Shown here piece after piece: positions 45,984 to 60,679 of a stretch of DNA of 64,000 bases. Every line of letters begins with the position of its first letter. Position 1 is the first letter of the stretch. The position numbers and the translations under genes are program-made. This DNA comes from Enterobacter cloacae complex sp. ECNIH7 (lineage in GTDB: Bacteria; Pseudomonadota; Gammaproteobacteria; Enterobacterales; Enterobacteriaceae), in the NCBI RefSeq assembly GCF_002208095.1, contig NZ_CP017990.1:4650001-4714000 (forward strand), written 5' to 3'. The notes beneath the pieces were generated by a model. That model was given only the letters and a program-made list of their open reading frames with translations, searched no databases and was not told where the DNA came from.

Positions 45984-47165
45984 ATGTCCCATCGCCGCTC
46001 AGCCGTAAAAGGATCGCTATCCTTTTCTCATCCCGCGGTCCGCGCCTGGCTATTCCAGATTATTGCTATTGTTGCGGTTGTTCTCATCGCCGTGTATCTC
46101 ATCCATAATACAATCACCAACCTGAATAACCGTGGCATTACCTCCGGTTTCGCGTTTTTAGACCGCAGCGCGGGGTTTGGTATTGTTCAGCACCTTATTG
46201 ATTATCAGGAAGGTGATACGTACGGACGCGTGTTCGTGGTCGGTTTACTGAATACGCTGTTGGTATCGGCGCTTTGTATCGTTTTCGCGTCGGTACTGGG
46301 CTTCTTTATTGGCCTGGCGCGTCTTTCTGAAAACTGGCTCCTGCGGAAACTGTCGACCGTTTATATCGAGACGTTCCGCAATATCCCCCCGCTCCTGCAG
46401 ATCTTCTTTTGGTATTTCGCCGTACTGCGTAACCTTCCCGGTCCCCGCCAGGCCGTCGACGCGTTTGAGCTGTTTTTCCTGAGTAACCGTGGATTGTCCA
46501 TTCCTTCTCCTCAGCCGGGTGAAGGACTGTACGCTTTTATCGGCGCGATTGTGATAGCGCTTGCGCTCTCTGCGGGGGTATTCCGTTTTAACCGCAAGCA
46601 TCAGATCAAAACCGGTCAGCTTCGCAGAACCTGGCCCACGGCAGCTGTCCTGATCGTTAGCCTGCCGCTAATTGCACACTGGCTGTTTGGGGCCGCTTTG
46701 CACTGGGATATTCCACATCTGCGGGGCTTTAACTTTCAGGGCGGGATGGTATTAATTCCCGAGCTGGCAGCCCTGACGCTGGCGCTGTCGATTTATACGT
46801 CCGCGTTTATCGCAGAGATTATCCGTGCAGGGATCCAGGCAGTTCCTTATGGGCAGCACGAGGCGGCGCGCTCGCTGGGATTACCCCACACCGTGACGCT
46901 TCGCCAGGTCATTATTCCGCAGGCTTTACGGGTCATCATTCCCCCCCTGACCAGCCAGTATCTCAATATTGTCAAAAACTCGTCTCTGGCCGCTGCCATT
47001 GGTTACCCGGATATGGTGTCACTATTCGCCGGAACCGTGCTTAACCAGACCGGACAAGCCATTGAAACCATCGCCATCACGATGTCTGTCTATCTGATCA
47101 TCAGCCTGGTAATTTCACTGCTGATGAACCTCTATAACCGTCGTATAGCACTGGTCGAGCGCTAA
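45984..47165 (+). CDS. yhdX: YhdX, amino-acid ABC transporter permease
   Basis: 393 residues, in the AapQ-like size class that is longer than most His-type permeases. An N-terminal helix (about 17-40) precedes the BPD_transp_1 domain with the EAA loop SLGLPHTVTLRQVIIPQALRV split around residues 290-310. It pairs with YhdY in the inner membrane. yhdY begins 9 bp after its stop. Confidence 0.94.
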   Translation: MSHRRSAVKGSLSFSHPAVRAWLFQIIAIVAVVLIAVYLIHNTITNLNNRGITSGFAFLDRSAGFGIVQHLIDYQEGDTYGRVFVVGLLNTLLVSALCIVFASVLGFFIGLARLSENWLLRKLSTVYIETFRNIPPLLQIFFWYFAVLRNLPGPRQAVDAFELFFLSNRGLSIPSPQPGEGLYAFIGAIVIALALSAGVFRFNRKHQIKTGQLRRTWPTAAVLIVSLPLIAHWLFGAALHWDIPHLRGFNFQGGMVLIPELAALTLALSIYTSAFIAEIIRAGIQAVPYGQHEAARSLGLPHTVTLRQVIIPQALRVIIPPLTSQYLNIVKNSSLAAAIGYPDMVSLFAGTVLNQTGQAIETIAITMSVYLIISLVISLLMNLYNRRIALVER

Positions 47166-47174
47166 GGATTTATG

Positions 47175-48278
47175 ATGACAAAAGCGATACTGTCGCACTC
47201 CTCGCGCCCTGCCAACTCGACAGGTGGACGTTTCATTCTCTGGGCGCGCAAGAATCTGTTCTCCAGCTGGAGTAACAGCCTGCTGACGATTGTCTGCCTG
47301 TGGCTCATGTGGGAGTTGATTCCTCCCCTGCTGAACTGGGCGTTTTTACAGGCCAACTGGGTCGGTTCAACCCGGGCAGACTGTACAAAAGCCGGCGCCT
47401 GCTGGGTGTTTATCCATGAACGCTTCGGTCAGTTCATGTATGGGTTGTATCCGCATGAACAGCGCTGGCGGATTAATCTGGCGCTGGTTATCGGTCTGCT
47501 CTCTGTCGCAGTCATGTTCTGGAAAAAGCTGCCTCACCGTGGACGCTATATTGCCGTCTGGGCGGTGGTTTATCCGATTATTGTCTGGGTGCTGCTGTAT
47601 GGCGGTTTTCTGGGGCTGGAACGCGTTGAAACACGCCAGTGGGGCGGGCTGACGCTGACGTTGATTATCGCATCAGTGGGGATAGCCGGTGCTCTGCCGT
47701 GGGGGATTCTACTTGCTCTGGGACGGCGTTCAAAAATGCCGATCGTCCGCGTGCTCTCCGTTATCTTTATTGAGTTCTGGCGCGGCGTACCGCTTATCAC
47801 CGTCCTGTTTATGTCGTCGGTCATGCTGCCGCTGTTTATGGCAGAGGGAACAACCATCGACAAGCTGATCCGTGCCCTGGTGGGGGTGATTCTCTTCCAG
47901 TCCGCCTATGTCGCTGAAGTTGTGCGAGGTGGTTTGCAGGCGTTGCCTAAAGGCCAGTACGAAGCGGCGGAATCACTGGCTCTCGGTTACTGGAAAACGC
48001 AGGGACTGGTCATTCTTCCACAAGCACTCAAGCTGGTCATTCCGGGTCTGGTCAACACGATCATTGCCCTCTTCAAGGATACAAGCCTGGTGATCATCAT
48101 CGGATTGTTCGATCTCTTTAGCAGCGTGCAACAGGCAACCGTTGACCCTGTCTGGCTGGGTATGTCCACCGAAGGATATGTCTTTGCTGCCCTGATCTAC
48201 TGGATCTTTTGTTTTAGCATGTCGCGCTACAGCCAGCATCTGGAAAAGCGCTTTAACACCGGGCGTACACCGCACTGA
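47175..48278 (+). CDS. yhdY: YhdY, amino-acid ABC transporter permease
   Basis: 367 residues from the second of two adjacent ATGs, chosen because AAGGA is then 6 bases upstream and the length equals E. coli YhdY. It has about seven to eight helices; the EAA loop [20 protein letters not shown] lies near residues 270-290. Partner permease of YhdX. yhdZ starts 7 bp downstream. Confidence 0.94.
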   Translation: MTKAILSHSSRPANSTGGRFILWARKNLFSSWSNSLLTIVCLWLMWELIPPLLNWAFLQANWVGSTRADCTKAGACWVFIHERFGQFMYGLYPHEQRWRINLALVIGLLSVAVMFWKKLPHRGRYIAVWAVVYPIIVWVLLYGGFLGLERVETRQWGGLTLTLIIASVGIAGALPWGILLALGRRSKMPIVRVLSVIFIEFWRGVPLITVLFMSSVMLPLFMAEGTTIDKLIRALVGVILFQSAYVAEVVRGGLQALPKGQYEAAESLALGYWKTQGLVILPQALKLVIPGLVNTIIALFKDTSLVIIIGLFDLFSSVQQATVDPVWLGMSTEGYVFAALIYWIFCFSMSRYSQHLEKRFNTGRTPH

Positions 48279-48285
48279 GGAAATT

Positions 48286-49044
48286 ATGAGCCAAATAACT
48301 ATGACACCCGCCGACGCGATGATTACGCTGGAAAATGTGAATAAATGGTACGGACAATTTCATGTCCTGAGGGACATTAATCTTAAGGTAAAGCAGGGAG
48401 AACGCATCGTCCTTTGCGGCCCTTCGGGCTCCGGAAAATCCACAACCATTCGCTGTATTAATCATCTTGAAGAACATCAGCAAGGACGCATTGTGGTTGA
48501 TGGTATCGAGCTGAATGAAGATATCCGCAATATCGAACGCGTACGTCAGGAAGTAGGAATGGTATTTCAACACTTTAATCTGTTTCCGCACCTGACCGTT
48601 CTGCAGAACTGTACGCTTGCGCCGATTTGGGTACGAAAGATGCCGAAAAAGGAAGCGGAGGCATTGGCAATGCACTACCTGGAGCGTGTACGTATCGCAG
48701 AGCATGCCAATAAATTCCCTGGCCAGATATCGGGTGGCCAACAGCAGCGTGTGGCTATCGCCCGTTCGCTGTGTATGAAACCGAAAATTATGCTGTTTGA
48801 TGAACCAACATCTGCCCTCGATCCTGAAATGGTGAAGGAGGTTCTGGACACCATGATTGGGTTGGCACAATCCGGCATGACCATGTTGTGTGTGACGCAT
48901 GAGATGGGGTTTGCGCGAACCGTGGCCGACCGGGTGATCTTTATGGACCGCGGGGAGATTGTTGAGCAAGCTCCGCCGGATGAGTTCTTTGCGCATCCGA
49001 AGTCAGAACGTACGCGAGCATTCCTGTCGCAGGTGATTCATTAG
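48286..49044 (+). CDS. yhdZ: YhdZ, ATPase of the amino-acid ABC transporter
   Basis: 252 residues. Walker [10 protein letters not shown] (about 45-53), signature SGGQQQR and Walker [13 protein letters not shown] are all intact, followed by the switch His in CVTHEM. It powers YhdXY. It closes the operon; an REP-like repeat and the convergent rRNA terminator follow. Confidence 0.96.
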   Translation: MSQITMTPADAMITLENVNKWYGQFHVLRDINLKVKQGERIVLCGPSGSGKSTTIRCINHLEEHQQGRIVVDGIELNEDIRNIERVRQEVGMVFQHFNLFPHLTVLQNCTLAPIWVRKMPKKEAEALAMHYLERVRIAEHANKFPGQISGGQQQRVAIARSLCMKPKIMLFDEPTSALDPEMVKEVLDTMIGLAQSGMTMLCVTHEMGFARTVADRVIFMDRGEIVEQAPPDEFFAHPKSERTRAFLSQVIH

Positions 49045-49054
49045 TTGTTTGCTC

Positions 49055-49088
49055 TGCCGGGTGGCGGCTTCGCCTTACCCGGCCTACC
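49055..49088. repeat. REP-type extragenic palindrome after yhdZ
   Basis: TGCCGGGTGGCGGCTTCGCC continues to TTACCCGGCCTACC; the arms GCCGGGT and ACCCGGC enclose the variable loop typical of enterobacterial REP (PU) units. Only one unit is seen. Confidence 0.8.
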
Positions 49089-49110
49089 GTTTTTTCGGCG
49101 CATAAACGCA

Positions 49111-49138
49111 AAAAGGCCATCCTTTCGGATGGCCTTTT
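49111..49138. terminator. rRNA operon terminator, also serving yhdZ
   Basis: AAAAGGCCATCC (49111-49122), loop TTTC, GGATGGCCTTTT (49127-49138): a perfect 12-bp arm. It lies 10 bp past the distal 5S gene on minus and also downstream of yhdZ on plus, and resembles the E. coli rrn T1 terminator. Confidence 0.93.
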
Positions 49139-49148
49139 CACTTATTTG

Positions 49149-49268
49149 ATGTCTGGCAGTTCCCTACTCTCACATGGGGAGACCCCACACTACCATCGGC
49201 GCTACGGCGTTTCACTTCTGAGTTCGGCATGGGGTCAGGTGGGACCACCGCGCTAAAGCCGCCAGACA
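49149..49268 (-). rRNA. rrfF: 5S rRNA, distal copy
   Basis: 120 nt on minus. It differs from the proximal copy at base 3 (T for C) and base 117 (A for G), which pair in helix I, and at base 97 (T for C). It lies after tRNA-Thr, as rrfF does in E. coli rrnD. Confidence 0.97.
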
Positions 49269-49309
49269 AATTCTTTTACTTCTTGCCGAACTTTAACCTA
49301 AGTATAAAG

Positions 49310-49385
49310 TGGTGCTGATACCCAGAGTCGAACTGGGGACCTCACCCTTACCAAGGGTGCGCTCTACCAACTGAGCCATATCAGC
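49310..49385 (-). tRNA. thrV: tRNA-Thr, anticodon GGU
   Basis: 76 nt including an encoded CCA. The acceptor stem GCTGATA pairs with TATCAGC; D, anticodon and T arms (GGTTCGA-type AGTTCGACT) fold normally; the GGT anticodon is at 49350-49352. It lies between two 5S genes, as thrV in E. coli rrnD. Confidence 0.98.
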
Positions 49386-49397
49386 ACGCTAAATTTG

Positions 49398-49517
49398 ATG
49401 CCTGGCAGTTCCCTACTCTCGCATGGGGAGACCCCACACTACCATCGGCGCTACGGCGTTTCACTTCTGAGTTCGGCATGGGGTCAGGTGGGACCACCGC
49501 GCTAAAGCCGCCAGGCA
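49398..49517 (-). rRNA. rrfD: 5S rRNA, proximal copy
   Basis: 120 nt on minus, beginning TGCCTGGCGGC and ending TGCCAGGCAT. It lies 67 bp after the 23S gene. Confidence 0.98.
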
Positions 49518-49584
49518 AATTCTGTTAATCTGTATCAGGCTGAAAATCGTGTCTGTCTCTTCGCCGAAACAGCTTCGGCGTTGT

Positions 49585-52489
<2,905 letters not shown>

Positions 52490-52690
52490 TCACAACCCGA
52501 AGATGTTTCACTTCTGATTGCGAAAATTTGAGAGACTCGAACACACCATTTAAGATGTGTCGTTTCAATTTTCAGCTTGATCCAGATTTTTAAAGAGCAA
52601 AACTTCTTAATGCACTCAAAAGTACATTCAGAAGTTCATCATTCATCAGACAATCTGTGTGAGCACTGCAAAGGCAGGTTCTTTAAGGTA
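52490..52690 (-). other. 16S-23S internal spacer without tRNA genes
   Basis: 201 bp. It keeps the 16S 3' processing arm (ATCAGACAATCTGTGTG at 52645-52661, complementary to 54342-54358), a spacer boxA (TTAAAGAGCA, 52590-52599 on plus) and the 23S-side flank, but no tRNA-Ile, tRNA-Ala or tRNA-Glu. E. coli spacers are about 350-440 bp and always contain tRNA genes. Confidence 0.93.
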
Positions 52691-54230
<1,540 letters not shown>

Positions 54231-54413
54231 AAGTTTGATGCTCGTGAATTAAACTTCGTAATGAATTACGTATGTTCACTCAGAGACTTGGTATTCATTT
54301 TTCGTCTTGCGACGTTAAGAATCCATGTCACTTTGAGTGCCCACACAGATTGTCTGATAAATTGTTAAAGAGCAGTTGCAACGCGGCTTTCGCTCACCGT
54401 TGCGAGGTGGCGT

Positions 54414-54441
54414 ATATTACGCTTTCCTTTTTCAGAGTCAA
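54414..54441 (-). promoter_or_regulatory. rrn P2 promoter
   Basis: On minus: TTGACT (54441-54436), 16-bp spacing, TAATAT (54419-54414). It is the promoter closer to 16S and keeps basal synthesis. Confidence 0.88.
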
Positions 54442-54524
54442 CCCGTTATTTCAGGATTTTTTCTCTTCAACCGAACCGCTTGTTGTGTGAAGTGATTCAC
54501 ATCCGCCGTGTCGATGGAGGCGCA

Positions 54525-54551
54525 TTATAGGGATCCCATTTTTTAGCACAA
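54525..54551 (-). promoter_or_regulatory. rrn P1 promoter
   Basis: On minus: TTGTGC (54551-54546), about 15-bp spacing, TATAAT (54530-54525), then the GC-rich discriminator GCGCCTCC. An A-rich UP element lies just upstream. This is the growth-rate and ppGpp controlled promoter type. Confidence 0.9.
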
Positions 54552-54703
54552 GTATTTTTTAGATCTTTTTTTCCGACTGCTGATTTTCCGCGCTTTTCGC
54601 TGAAATCCCGCCCGATCTGCTTAAATATTGACGTATTTTGCCTTGCCGCGATCCATTAATATGATCAAAGTCTTCTGTATAGCGCTCATTGTTAGAGGTA
54701 GAT

Positions 54704-55258
54704 ATGCCCGCAGTATTACGTCCTTATAAAGATCTGTTCCCCCAAAAAGGCGATCGCGTGATGATCGATGCCAGCAGCGTGGTGATTGGCGATGTCCGAA
54801 TGGCCGATGATGTCAGCATCTGGCCGCTCGTCGCCATCAGGGGAGATGTTAACTATGTGTCAATTGGCGCCCGTACCAATATTCAGGACGGCAGCGTTCT
54901 GCATGTCACGCACAAATCCTCCTATAACCCGGACGGTAATCCCCTCATCATTGGAGAAGAGGTTACCGTCGGCCATAAAGTGATGCTTCACGGCTGCACT
55001 ATCGGGAATCGCGTACTTGTTGGCATGGGGTCGATTTTGCTGGATGGCGTCATAGTAGAAGATGAAGTAATGATTGGTGCCGGTAGCCTGGTCCCGCAGA
55101 ACAAACGGCTGGAGAGTGGCTATCTCTACTTGGGAAGCCCGGTAAAACAGATCCGCCCCCTGAAGGAGGCAGAGATCGAAGGGTTAAAATACTCGGCGAA
55201 CAACTATGTTAAATGGAAGAATGACTATTTGGATCAGGACAGCCAAACCCAGCCTTGA
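54704..55258 (+). CDS. yrdA: YrdA, gamma-carbonic-anhydrase-like hexapeptide protein
   Basis: 184 residues from the ATG at 54704, with AGAGGTA upstream; a five-codon longer frame is discarded. A left-handed beta-helix of hexapeptide repeats (about 20-150, for example VVIGDVRMADDVSIWPLV and IGEEVTVGHKVMLHGCTIG) carries the His residues that bind metal in gamma carbonic anhydrases (HVTHKSS, GHKVMLHG). Enzyme activity of YrdA is not established. Its last 25 bp overlap the convergent yrdB. Confidence 0.93.
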   Translation: MPAVLRPYKDLFPQKGDRVMIDASSVVIGDVRMADDVSIWPLVAIRGDVNYVSIGARTNIQDGSVLHVTHKSSYNPDGNPLIIGEEVTVGHKVMLHGCTIGNRVLVGMGSILLDGVIVEDEVMIGAGSLVPQNKRLESGYLYLGSPVKQIRPLKEAEIEGLKYSANNYVKWKNDYLDQDSQTQP

Positions 55259-55482
55259 TCGTCTTCCTGCTGTTCGCGGATTAAATCGCTGGCTTCCTCT
55301 TCCAGATCCCAGCGATTTTCGCAAAATATCGCTATCGGGTCTGAGCCGCCAAAACGACGCAACAGCGTTTCCCCATGAATGGCACAGGTAAGTTGCATCC
55401 CCTGCACCAGCACCGGAAAACAGACCGCTTGTTTACTCTCATCCCAGCTCTCTCTGTCCGGGAAATGAATAGCCTGGTTCAC
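55234..55482 (-). CDS. yrdB: YrdB, DUF1488 protein
   Basis: 82 residues from a GTG at 55482 that overlaps the aroE stop (GTGA), so it is translated after aroE. It is small and acidic, with [15 protein letters not shown] and a Trp-rich end (DQGWVWLS). Function unknown. The 3' end overlaps convergent yrdA by 25 bp. Confidence 0.9.
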   Translation of the reverse strand: MNQAIHFPDRESWDESKQAVCFPVLVQGMQLTCAIHGETLLRRFGGSDPIAIFCENRWDLEEEASDLIREQQEDDQGWVWLS

Positions 55483-56297
55483 GCCGAAAGCTCCTGCTTT
55501 AACTTTTCAATGACAGGTTCGACCACAGGCAACACGCCATGCCAGAGCAGCACCGCATGCGCGGCCTGACCCACCAGCATTCCCAGCCCATCGGCTAACT
55601 GTTTCGCGCCGTGTTGTTCGCACCAGTTAAGGAAAGGCGTCTTCCCTTTCTGATAAAACATGTCATAGAAGTACATATGCGCGCTGACCAGAGAAGCGGG
55701 AATTGCCGGGATCTCGCCATTAATGCCGCTGGACGTGGCGTTGATGACAAGATCGAACTCACGATCGGCGAGATCGTCAAGCGCTACCGCGCTCACGCTG
55801 CCGGTATGGGCAAACAACGCCGCCAGCGCTTCTGCGCGGGGAAAGGTTCTGTTGGTAATGGTCACCGCGCAGTCCAGTGAAAGCAGAGGCAACAGCACTC
55901 CCCGCGATGCGCCACCCGCACCAATCAGCAGGACCCGAAACCCGGGCTTAATAAACGACAGTCGTTCCAGGTCGCTAAGTAAACCAATCCCGTCGGTGTT
56001 GTCACCCAAAAGGCGCCCATCCTCAAGCCGTTTTACGGTATTGACTGCACCAGCCAGTGAAGCGCGCTCGGTGAGCTCATCCGCTCGTTCGAAGGCTTCC
56101 TCTTTAAAAGGAACCGTCACATTCGCGCCTTTACCGCCCGCGGCGAAAAAAGCCTCCAGCGTTGGAATAAATGCATCCACCGGTGCCAGTACGCGACCAT
56201 AGGGATGATTTATCTGCAGCTGCTTCGCAAATTGCTGATGGATCAAAGGTGACTTGCTATGTGCGATCGGATTACCAAAAACAGCATAGGTTTCCAT
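55479..56297 (-). CDS. aroE: AroE, NADP-dependent shikimate dehydrogenase
   Basis: 272 residues, the normal length. Shikimate-site motif SKSPLIH is near the N-terminus and the catalytic Lys in NVTVPFKEE at about 65; the NADP motif GAGGASRGV and NATSSG follow. It reduces 3-dehydroshikimate, acting after dehydroquinases such as AroQ in this window. It starts 4 bp after tsaC ends. Confidence 0.97.
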   Translation of the reverse strand: METYAVFGNPIAHSKSPLIHQQFAKQLQINHPYGRVLAPVDAFIPTLEAFFAAGGKGANVTVPFKEEAFERADELTERASLAGAVNTVKRLEDGRLLGDNTDGIGLLSDLERLSFIKPGFRVLLIGAGGASRGVLLPLLSLDCAVTITNRTFPRAEALAALFAHTGSVSAVALDDLADREFDLVINATSSGINGEIPAIPASLVSAHMYFYDMFYQKGKTPFLNWCEQHGAKQLADGLGMLVGQAAHAVLLWHGVLPVVEPVIEKLKQELSA

Positions 56298-56301
56298 GAG
56301 A

Positions 56302-56874
56302 TTACCCCTGGCGAAAACGTTCGCCGGTCAAAGCATCGCGAATTTCAGACGGATTCAGGCGCCCTCCCGTTTCACCGACAGCGACTGGGAAGTCATTCCC
56401 GAACTGCGCCAGTACTTCTTCGGTTGTCCGGCAAGGTGGCAATCCGGTCAAGTTGGCGCTGGTTGAGACCAGCGGTTTACCAAATGCCAGACACAGCTCA
56501 ACCACCAGCGGATGGTCAGTTACGCGAACGGCGAGGGAATCAAAACGTCCGGTTAACCAGCGAGGCGTTGTCGGCTGCGCCGGGAAAACGAAGGTCACCG
56601 GGCCAGGCCACGCGGAGAAGATAGTCTCGCGCTGCGCCGGCGTCAGCATGGAGTCATCGATATAGGGTTTAAGCTGCTCGTAATTCGCAGCGATCAAAAT
56701 CAGCCCTTTCTCAACGGGTCTTTGTTTTAAAGCAAGCAGTCGGCTCACGGCCGTCTCGCTGTCAGGATCGCAACCGACTCCAAAAACAGCTTCAGTTGGA
56801 TAGGCGATGACTTCTTCTTTTTTCAGTACGTCCACAGCATGCGCAATGGAGCCTGATGGCAGGTTATTATTCAC
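56302..56874 (-). CDS. tsaC: TsaC, threonylcarbamoyl-AMP synthase
   Basis: 190 residues from the GTG at 56874, which gives the E. coli length; it overlaps the yrdD end by 8 bp. YrdC-domain motifs are intact: [35 protein letters not shown] and STSANLTG. It makes the intermediate for t6A37 of ANN-reading tRNAs. The ten-codon longer frame would extend into yrdD. Confidence 0.95.
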   Translation of the reverse strand: MNNNLPSGSIAHAVDVLKKEEVIAYPTEAVFGVGCDPDSETAVSRLLALKQRPVEKGLILIAANYEQLKPYIDDSMLTPAQRETIFSAWPGPVTFVFPAQPTTPRWLTGRFDSLAVRVTDHPLVVELCLAFGKPLVSTSANLTGLPPCRTTEEVLAQFGNDFPVAVGETGGRLNPSEIRDALTGERFRQG

Positions 56875-57421
56875 TATTTTGATCCGCCGTAACCGGCTTT
56901 CCACATTGTTTACTGGCGCAGAAGCGTTTCATGCCTTGCGCGGTTTTCTTCTCTATAAGTAGCGGATAATTGCAATGAGGGCAGGTTCCCGCTACCGGTT
57001 TAAAATTGATAACGAACTGGCATTCGGGGTAGCGATCGCACGAATGGAAAGTCTTACCATAACGGGAGCGGCGCTGTACCAACTGACCGCGCTGACACTG
57101 TGGGCACGCAATTGCCGTTTCATCAGGCTTATCGATTTGTTCCGTATGCTCACATTCCGGGTAGCGGCTACATCCAATAAACATGCCGAAACGCCCCTGC
57201 CGCAGGGCTAATTCACCACCGCAGAGTGGGCAATACTGACCCTCCAGAATTTTAACGATATGTCCATCAGCCTGGCTTTTCAGGGGACGGACATAATCAC
57301 ATTCCGGATAGTGTGAACAACCGAGAAACGGGCCGTGTTTCCCGGACCGAATAACAAGTTCAGCCCCGCACTGCGGGCAGGGCTCGTTTTTATGCACCGT
57401 GAATAGTGCTGATTTGGCCAT
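56867..57421 (-). CDS. yrdD: YrdD, topoisomerase-type zinc-finger protein
   Basis: 184 residues built of four Cys4 zinc-ribbon repeats like the C-terminus of topoisomerase I: three carry the full pattern CPxC...G..GxFxGCSxYPEC (from about residues 15, 63 and 108), and the last (CPHC...FCASKQCG) is shorter. It probably binds single-stranded nucleic acid. It lies between smg and tsaC in the conserved order. Confidence 0.93.
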   Translation of the reverse strand: MAKSALFTVHKNEPCPQCGAELVIRSGKHGPFLGCSHYPECDYVRPLKSQADGHIVKILEGQYCPLCGGELALRQGRFGMFIGCSRYPECEHTEQIDKPDETAIACPQCQRGQLVQRRSRYGKTFHSCDRYPECQFVINFKPVAGTCPHCNYPLLIEKKTAQGMKRFCASKQCGKPVTADQNSE

Positions 57422-57447
57422 AACAACTCTTGGTGCTGCACATTGAA

Positions 57448-57921
57448 TTAGTGCAGCATACCTTCATTCACTTCAAAGAGTAATTCTTCCATTTGCTGAT
57501 AGGCGTTTTCACAGCCCGGGATATTAAACAGAACCATCAGGATCACCCACTTGAGATCTTCCAGTTCAAATTCTGCTGTATCCAGCGCCATGACGCGCTC
57601 TATCACCATTTCTCTCGTTTCGAGGTTCAGCACCTGAATCTGCTCAAGGAATAAGATGAACCCCCGGCAGCTGGCGTCCAGCCTTTCACACTCTTCCGCG
57701 GTATAAATGCGTACTGACAATGGGTCAGAAGCAAGCTGCATCGGTTCGGCGAGGCCTTCCTGATAATCAGCCAGTTTTTCCAGCCACATCAACGCATTAT
57801 AGATATCTTCCCGCTCAAACCCCGCATCGGTAAGATCCTGTGTCAATTTGTCCTGATCCACTCGCATTTCTGCTTCGTTATGGATGTAAGTCTCAAACAA
57901 ATACATCAGTACGTCGAACAT
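57448..57921 (-). CDS. smg: Smg, DUF494 protein
   Basis: 157 residues, Leu/Glu-rich and mostly helical ([16 protein letters not shown] at the start). It is the E. coli smg product in length and place, of unknown function. Its start overlaps the dprA end by 29 bp, so the pair is coupled. Confidence 0.93.
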   Translation of the reverse strand: MFDVLMYLFETYIHNEAEMRVDQDKLTQDLTDAGFEREDIYNALMWLEKLADYQEGLAEPMQLASDPLSVRIYTAEECERLDASCRGFILFLEQIQVLNLETREMVIERVMALDTAEFELEDLKWVILMVLFNIPGCENAYQQMEELLFEVNEGMLH

Positions 57922-59017
57922 GGCATGCCCTCCTTAATCGGACATAGCCGCCGGGTACAGCTGCGATCCACCCTGCTAACTCCAGTTCGAGTAGCTGTGC
58001 TACCGTTACTGGCACAGGTTGGCCGGCACGTTCAGCGACAACGTCAACAGGTGTTACCTCATCTCCTACGTTAGCCAGGAGCTTGGGAAATGGCAATGCC
58101 ACCTTTCCCTGATCTGATGAATATTGTCGCTTTTCGGGATCTTCCTGCAGCCATTGCAACCCATATTGCAAATTTTCAAGAATATCTCCTACTTCCGTTA
58201 CCGGCGTTGCCCCTTGCTTAATAAGCCAGTGGGGCCCCTCGCATCCGGGATTACCTATCGGACCAGGCAAGGCGAAGACTTCTCTCCCCTGTTCGAGCGC
58301 GCATCGCGCCGTGACCAGCGAACCGCTTCGGCGCGCCGCTTCAACCACCAGCACGCCTTTGCTAAGCCCGCTGATAATCCGATTACGACGCGGAAAGTTT
58401 GCCGGCCTGGGCTGTGCGGAAAGCGGAAACTCAGACACTATAGCGCCGTCAGATTCGATAAGCCGCATCGCCAGTGCCTGATGCCGGCGTGGATAAATGC
58501 TAAAAAGACCGTTCCCCAGCACCGCTACGCTTCGTCCCTTAACTGAAAGCGCCGCGCTGTGGGCTACGCCGTCAATACCGCAGGCCAGCCCGCTGGTGAT
58601 CGTGAAACCGCTTTGCGACAGTTGTTCGCACAGGATTTTCCCCCATCGCTCGCCGTACCATGACGGCGCACGACTGCCTACCACCGCCAGCTGAACCGTA
58701 TTAAGCGCCTCAGGATTACCTTTTATGAATAACGCCCCGGGATAATCAGGAATCGTGCGGAGCAAAGGAGGATAAAGGGGATGGTTGGCCGTTAATAAAT
58801 GATGTCCCGGCTGCTCAAGCCACATAAGGCTACGTTCCAGCTCGCTCTCATCGAGTGCAAAGAAGCGTTCAACCTGCTTTGCTGTCAGCCCGGCGTTTCT
58901 GGCCACGAGCACGTTGAGGTGTTCCTGCTTCTGCAGTCGCGCAGCCGCTTCCAGCATTACATCACCACACAGCGACCCTGTGTGTATTAGCCGTAGCCAT
59001 ATTTCGGTAGACGTCAT
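57893..59017 (-). CDS. dprA: DprA (Smf), DNA-processing protein
   Basis: 374 residues from the ATG at 59017, the E. coli length, with GGGGAAAGG just upstream; ten further codons in frame are discarded. An N-terminal SAM-like region (about 1-65) is followed by the Rossmann-like ssDNA-binding domain with [29 protein letters not shown] and [20 protein letters not shown], then a C-terminal winged helix. DprA loads RecA on incoming ssDNA in competent bacteria. Divergent from def. Confidence 0.95.
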   Translation of the reverse strand: MTSTEIWLRLIHTGSLCGDVMLEAAARLQKQEHLNVLVARNAGLTAKQVERFFALDESELERSLMWLEQPGHHLLTANHPLYPPLLRTIPDYPGALFIKGNPEALNTVQLAVVGSRAPSWYGERWGKILCEQLSQSGFTITSGLACGIDGVAHSAALSVKGRSVAVLGNGLFSIYPRRHQALAMRLIESDGAIVSEFPLSAQPRPANFPRRNRIISGLSKGVLVVEAARRSGSLVTARCALEQGREVFALPGPIGNPGCEGPHWLIKQGATPVTEVGDILENLQYGLQWLQEDPEKRQYSSDQGKVALPFPKLLANVGDEVTPVDVVAERAGQPVPVTVAQLLELELAGWIAAVPGGYVRLRRACHVRRTDVFV

Positions 59018-59144
59018 CCTTTCCCCTGCCATAAGCGGCCTCCGCAATCATTGCGATTGGTCACTGATGCTGTCAATCGATGGGGGATTTGTCTAGAATA
59101 GAGAGAGTATTCTTATCAACTCCTGAACACGACTCTGGAAATTT

Positions 59145-59654
59145 ATGGCAGTTTTGCAAGTGTTACATATTCCGGACGAGCGCCTTCGCATCGTCGCTGA
59201 ACCGGTCAAAGAAGTGAATGCAGAAATCCAGCGTATCGTTGATGATATGTTCGATACCATGTACGCCGAAGAAGGCATTGGCCTGGCGGCGACCCAGGTG
59301 GACATTCATAAGCGTATTATCGTGATTGATGTTTCCGAAAATCGCGATGAGCGTCTGGTGCTGATCAACCCTGAGCTACTCGAAAAGAGTGGCGAAACCG
59401 GTATTGAGGAAGGCTGTCTGTCCATTCCTGAACAGCGCGCTTTAGTACCGCGTGCCGAAAAGGTGAAAATTCGCGCTCTGGATCGTGACGGTAACCCGTT
59501 CGAACTGGAAGCAGACGACCTGCTGGCAATTTGTATTCAGCATGAGATGGATCACCTGGTCGGTAAACTGTTTATCGATTATCTCTCGCCGCTGAAACAG
59601 CAGCGTATTCGTCAAAAAGTAGAGAAACTGGATCGTTTGCGTTCTCGCGCATAG
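59145..59654 (+). CDS. def: Peptide deformylase
   Basis: 169 residues, the normal length. The three deformylase motifs are intact: [16 protein letters not shown] (metal Cys) and QHEMDHLVG (metal His pair and catalytic Glu). It removes the formyl group from new proteins. fmt follows after 25 bp, so the enzymes that add and remove the formyl group are encoded together. Confidence 0.98.
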   Translation: MAVLQVLHIPDERLRIVAEPVKEVNAEIQRIVDDMFDTMYAEEGIGLAATQVDIHKRIIVIDVSENRDERLVLINPELLEKSGETGIEEGCLSIPEQRALVPRAEKVKIRALDRDGNPFELEADDLLAICIQHEMDHLVGKLFIDYLSPLKQQRIRQKVEKLDRLRSRA

Positions 59655-59679
59655 CGTCCCCCCGGATACAAGGATCATC

Positions 59680-60627
59680 GTGTCTAAAACACTACGTATT
59701 ATCTTCGCGGGAACCCCTGATTTTGCAGCGCGTCATCTTGACGCGCTGTTATCGTCTGGTCACCAGGTTGTTGGCGTCTTTACCCAGCCGGACCGTCCTG
59801 CTGGTCGCGGCAAAAAACTGATGCCGAGCCCGGTAAAGGTGCTGGCAGAAGAGCATGGGCTACCCGTTTTTCAGCCCGCATCGTTGCGCCCACAGGAAAA
59901 TCAGCAGCTGGTTGCTGACCTGAATGCCGACGTAATGGTGGTGGTAGCCTACGGTTTAATTCTGCCAAAAGCTGTGCTTGATATGCCACGCCTGGGTTGC
60001 ATCAACGTGCATGGGTCTCTGCTTCCGCGCTGGCGTGGTGCTGCACCAATCCAGCGCTCGCTGTGGGCAGGTGATGCCGAAACGGGCGTTACCATTATGA
60101 AGATGGACGTAGGTTTAGACACCGGCGATATGCTGTATAAACTGGCGTGCCCCATAACGTCAGACGATACCAGCGCTACGCTGTATGACAAACTGGCAGA
60201 CCTTGGCCCACAAGGGCTTATCGAGACGCTCCAGCAGCTTGCTGACAATACGGCGAAACCGGAAGTTCAGGATGACGCTCTGGTGACTTATGCCGAAAAA
60301 CTGAGCAAAGAAGAAGCGCGGATCGACTGGTCCCTGTCAGCTGCGCAGCTTGAACGCTGCATTCGCGCTTTTAATCCGTGGCCGATGAGCTGGATGGAAA
60401 TTGATGAGCAGCCGGTGAAAGTCTGGAAAGCCTCCGTCATTAGCGGTACTACCACGGCTGAACCCGGCACGATTGTTGACGCCAACAAGAACGGGATCCA
60501 GGTGGCGACTGCGCAAGGGATCCTGAATCTTGAATCGCTACAACCGGCCGGCAAGAAGGCCATGAGCGCTCAGGATCTGTTAAATTCCCGCCGCGAATGG
60601 TTTATTCCGGGCAATCGTCTTGCCTGA
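59680..60627 (+). CDS. fmt: Methionyl-tRNA formyltransferase
   Basis: 315 residues from a GTG at 59680 with AAGGATC upstream. The N-terminal formyl-folate domain has [12 protein letters not shown], the Asn/His/Asp catalytic region in [18 protein letters not shown], and [10 protein letters not shown]; the C-terminal tRNA-binding barrel (about 205-310) follows. It formylates initiator Met-tRNA. Confidence 0.97.
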   Translation: MSKTLRIIFAGTPDFAARHLDALLSSGHQVVGVFTQPDRPAGRGKKLMPSPVKVLAEEHGLPVFQPASLRPQENQQLVADLNADVMVVVAYGLILPKAVLDMPRLGCINVHGSLLPRWRGAAPIQRSLWAGDAETGVTIMKMDVGLDTGDMLYKLACPITSDDTSATLYDKLADLGPQGLIETLQQLADNTAKPEVQDDALVTYAEKLSKEEARIDWSLSAAQLERCIRAFNPWPMSWMEIDEQPVKVWKASVISGTTTAEPGTIVDANKNGIQVATAQGILNLESLQPAGKKAMSAQDLLNSRREWFIPGNRLA

Positions 60628-60644
60628 GCAAATTTATCCTTAAG

Positions 60645-60671
60645 GCCCGGTGTTTCCGGGCATTTTTATTT
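60645..60671 (+). terminator. Partial terminator between fmt and rsmB
   Basis: GCCCGG (60645-60650), loop TGTTT, CCGGGC (60656-60661), then ATTTTTATTTTT. Its position only 9 bp ahead of the rsmB ATG suggests attenuation rather than a full stop. Confidence 0.7.
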
Positions 60672-60679
60672 TTACGGTT

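Larger units (their letters stand above)
54231..54703. promoter_or_regulatory. rRNA leader and promoter region shared with yrdA (473 bp)
   Basis: No protein gene. From the 16S gene outward it contains the 5' processing arm CACACAGATTGTCTGAT (54342-54358), boxA (TGTTAAAGAGC on plus, 54363-54373), P2, P1, an A/T-rich UP element (about 54552-54580) and then the yrdA upstream region, where Fis sites would be expected. Confidence 0.85.
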
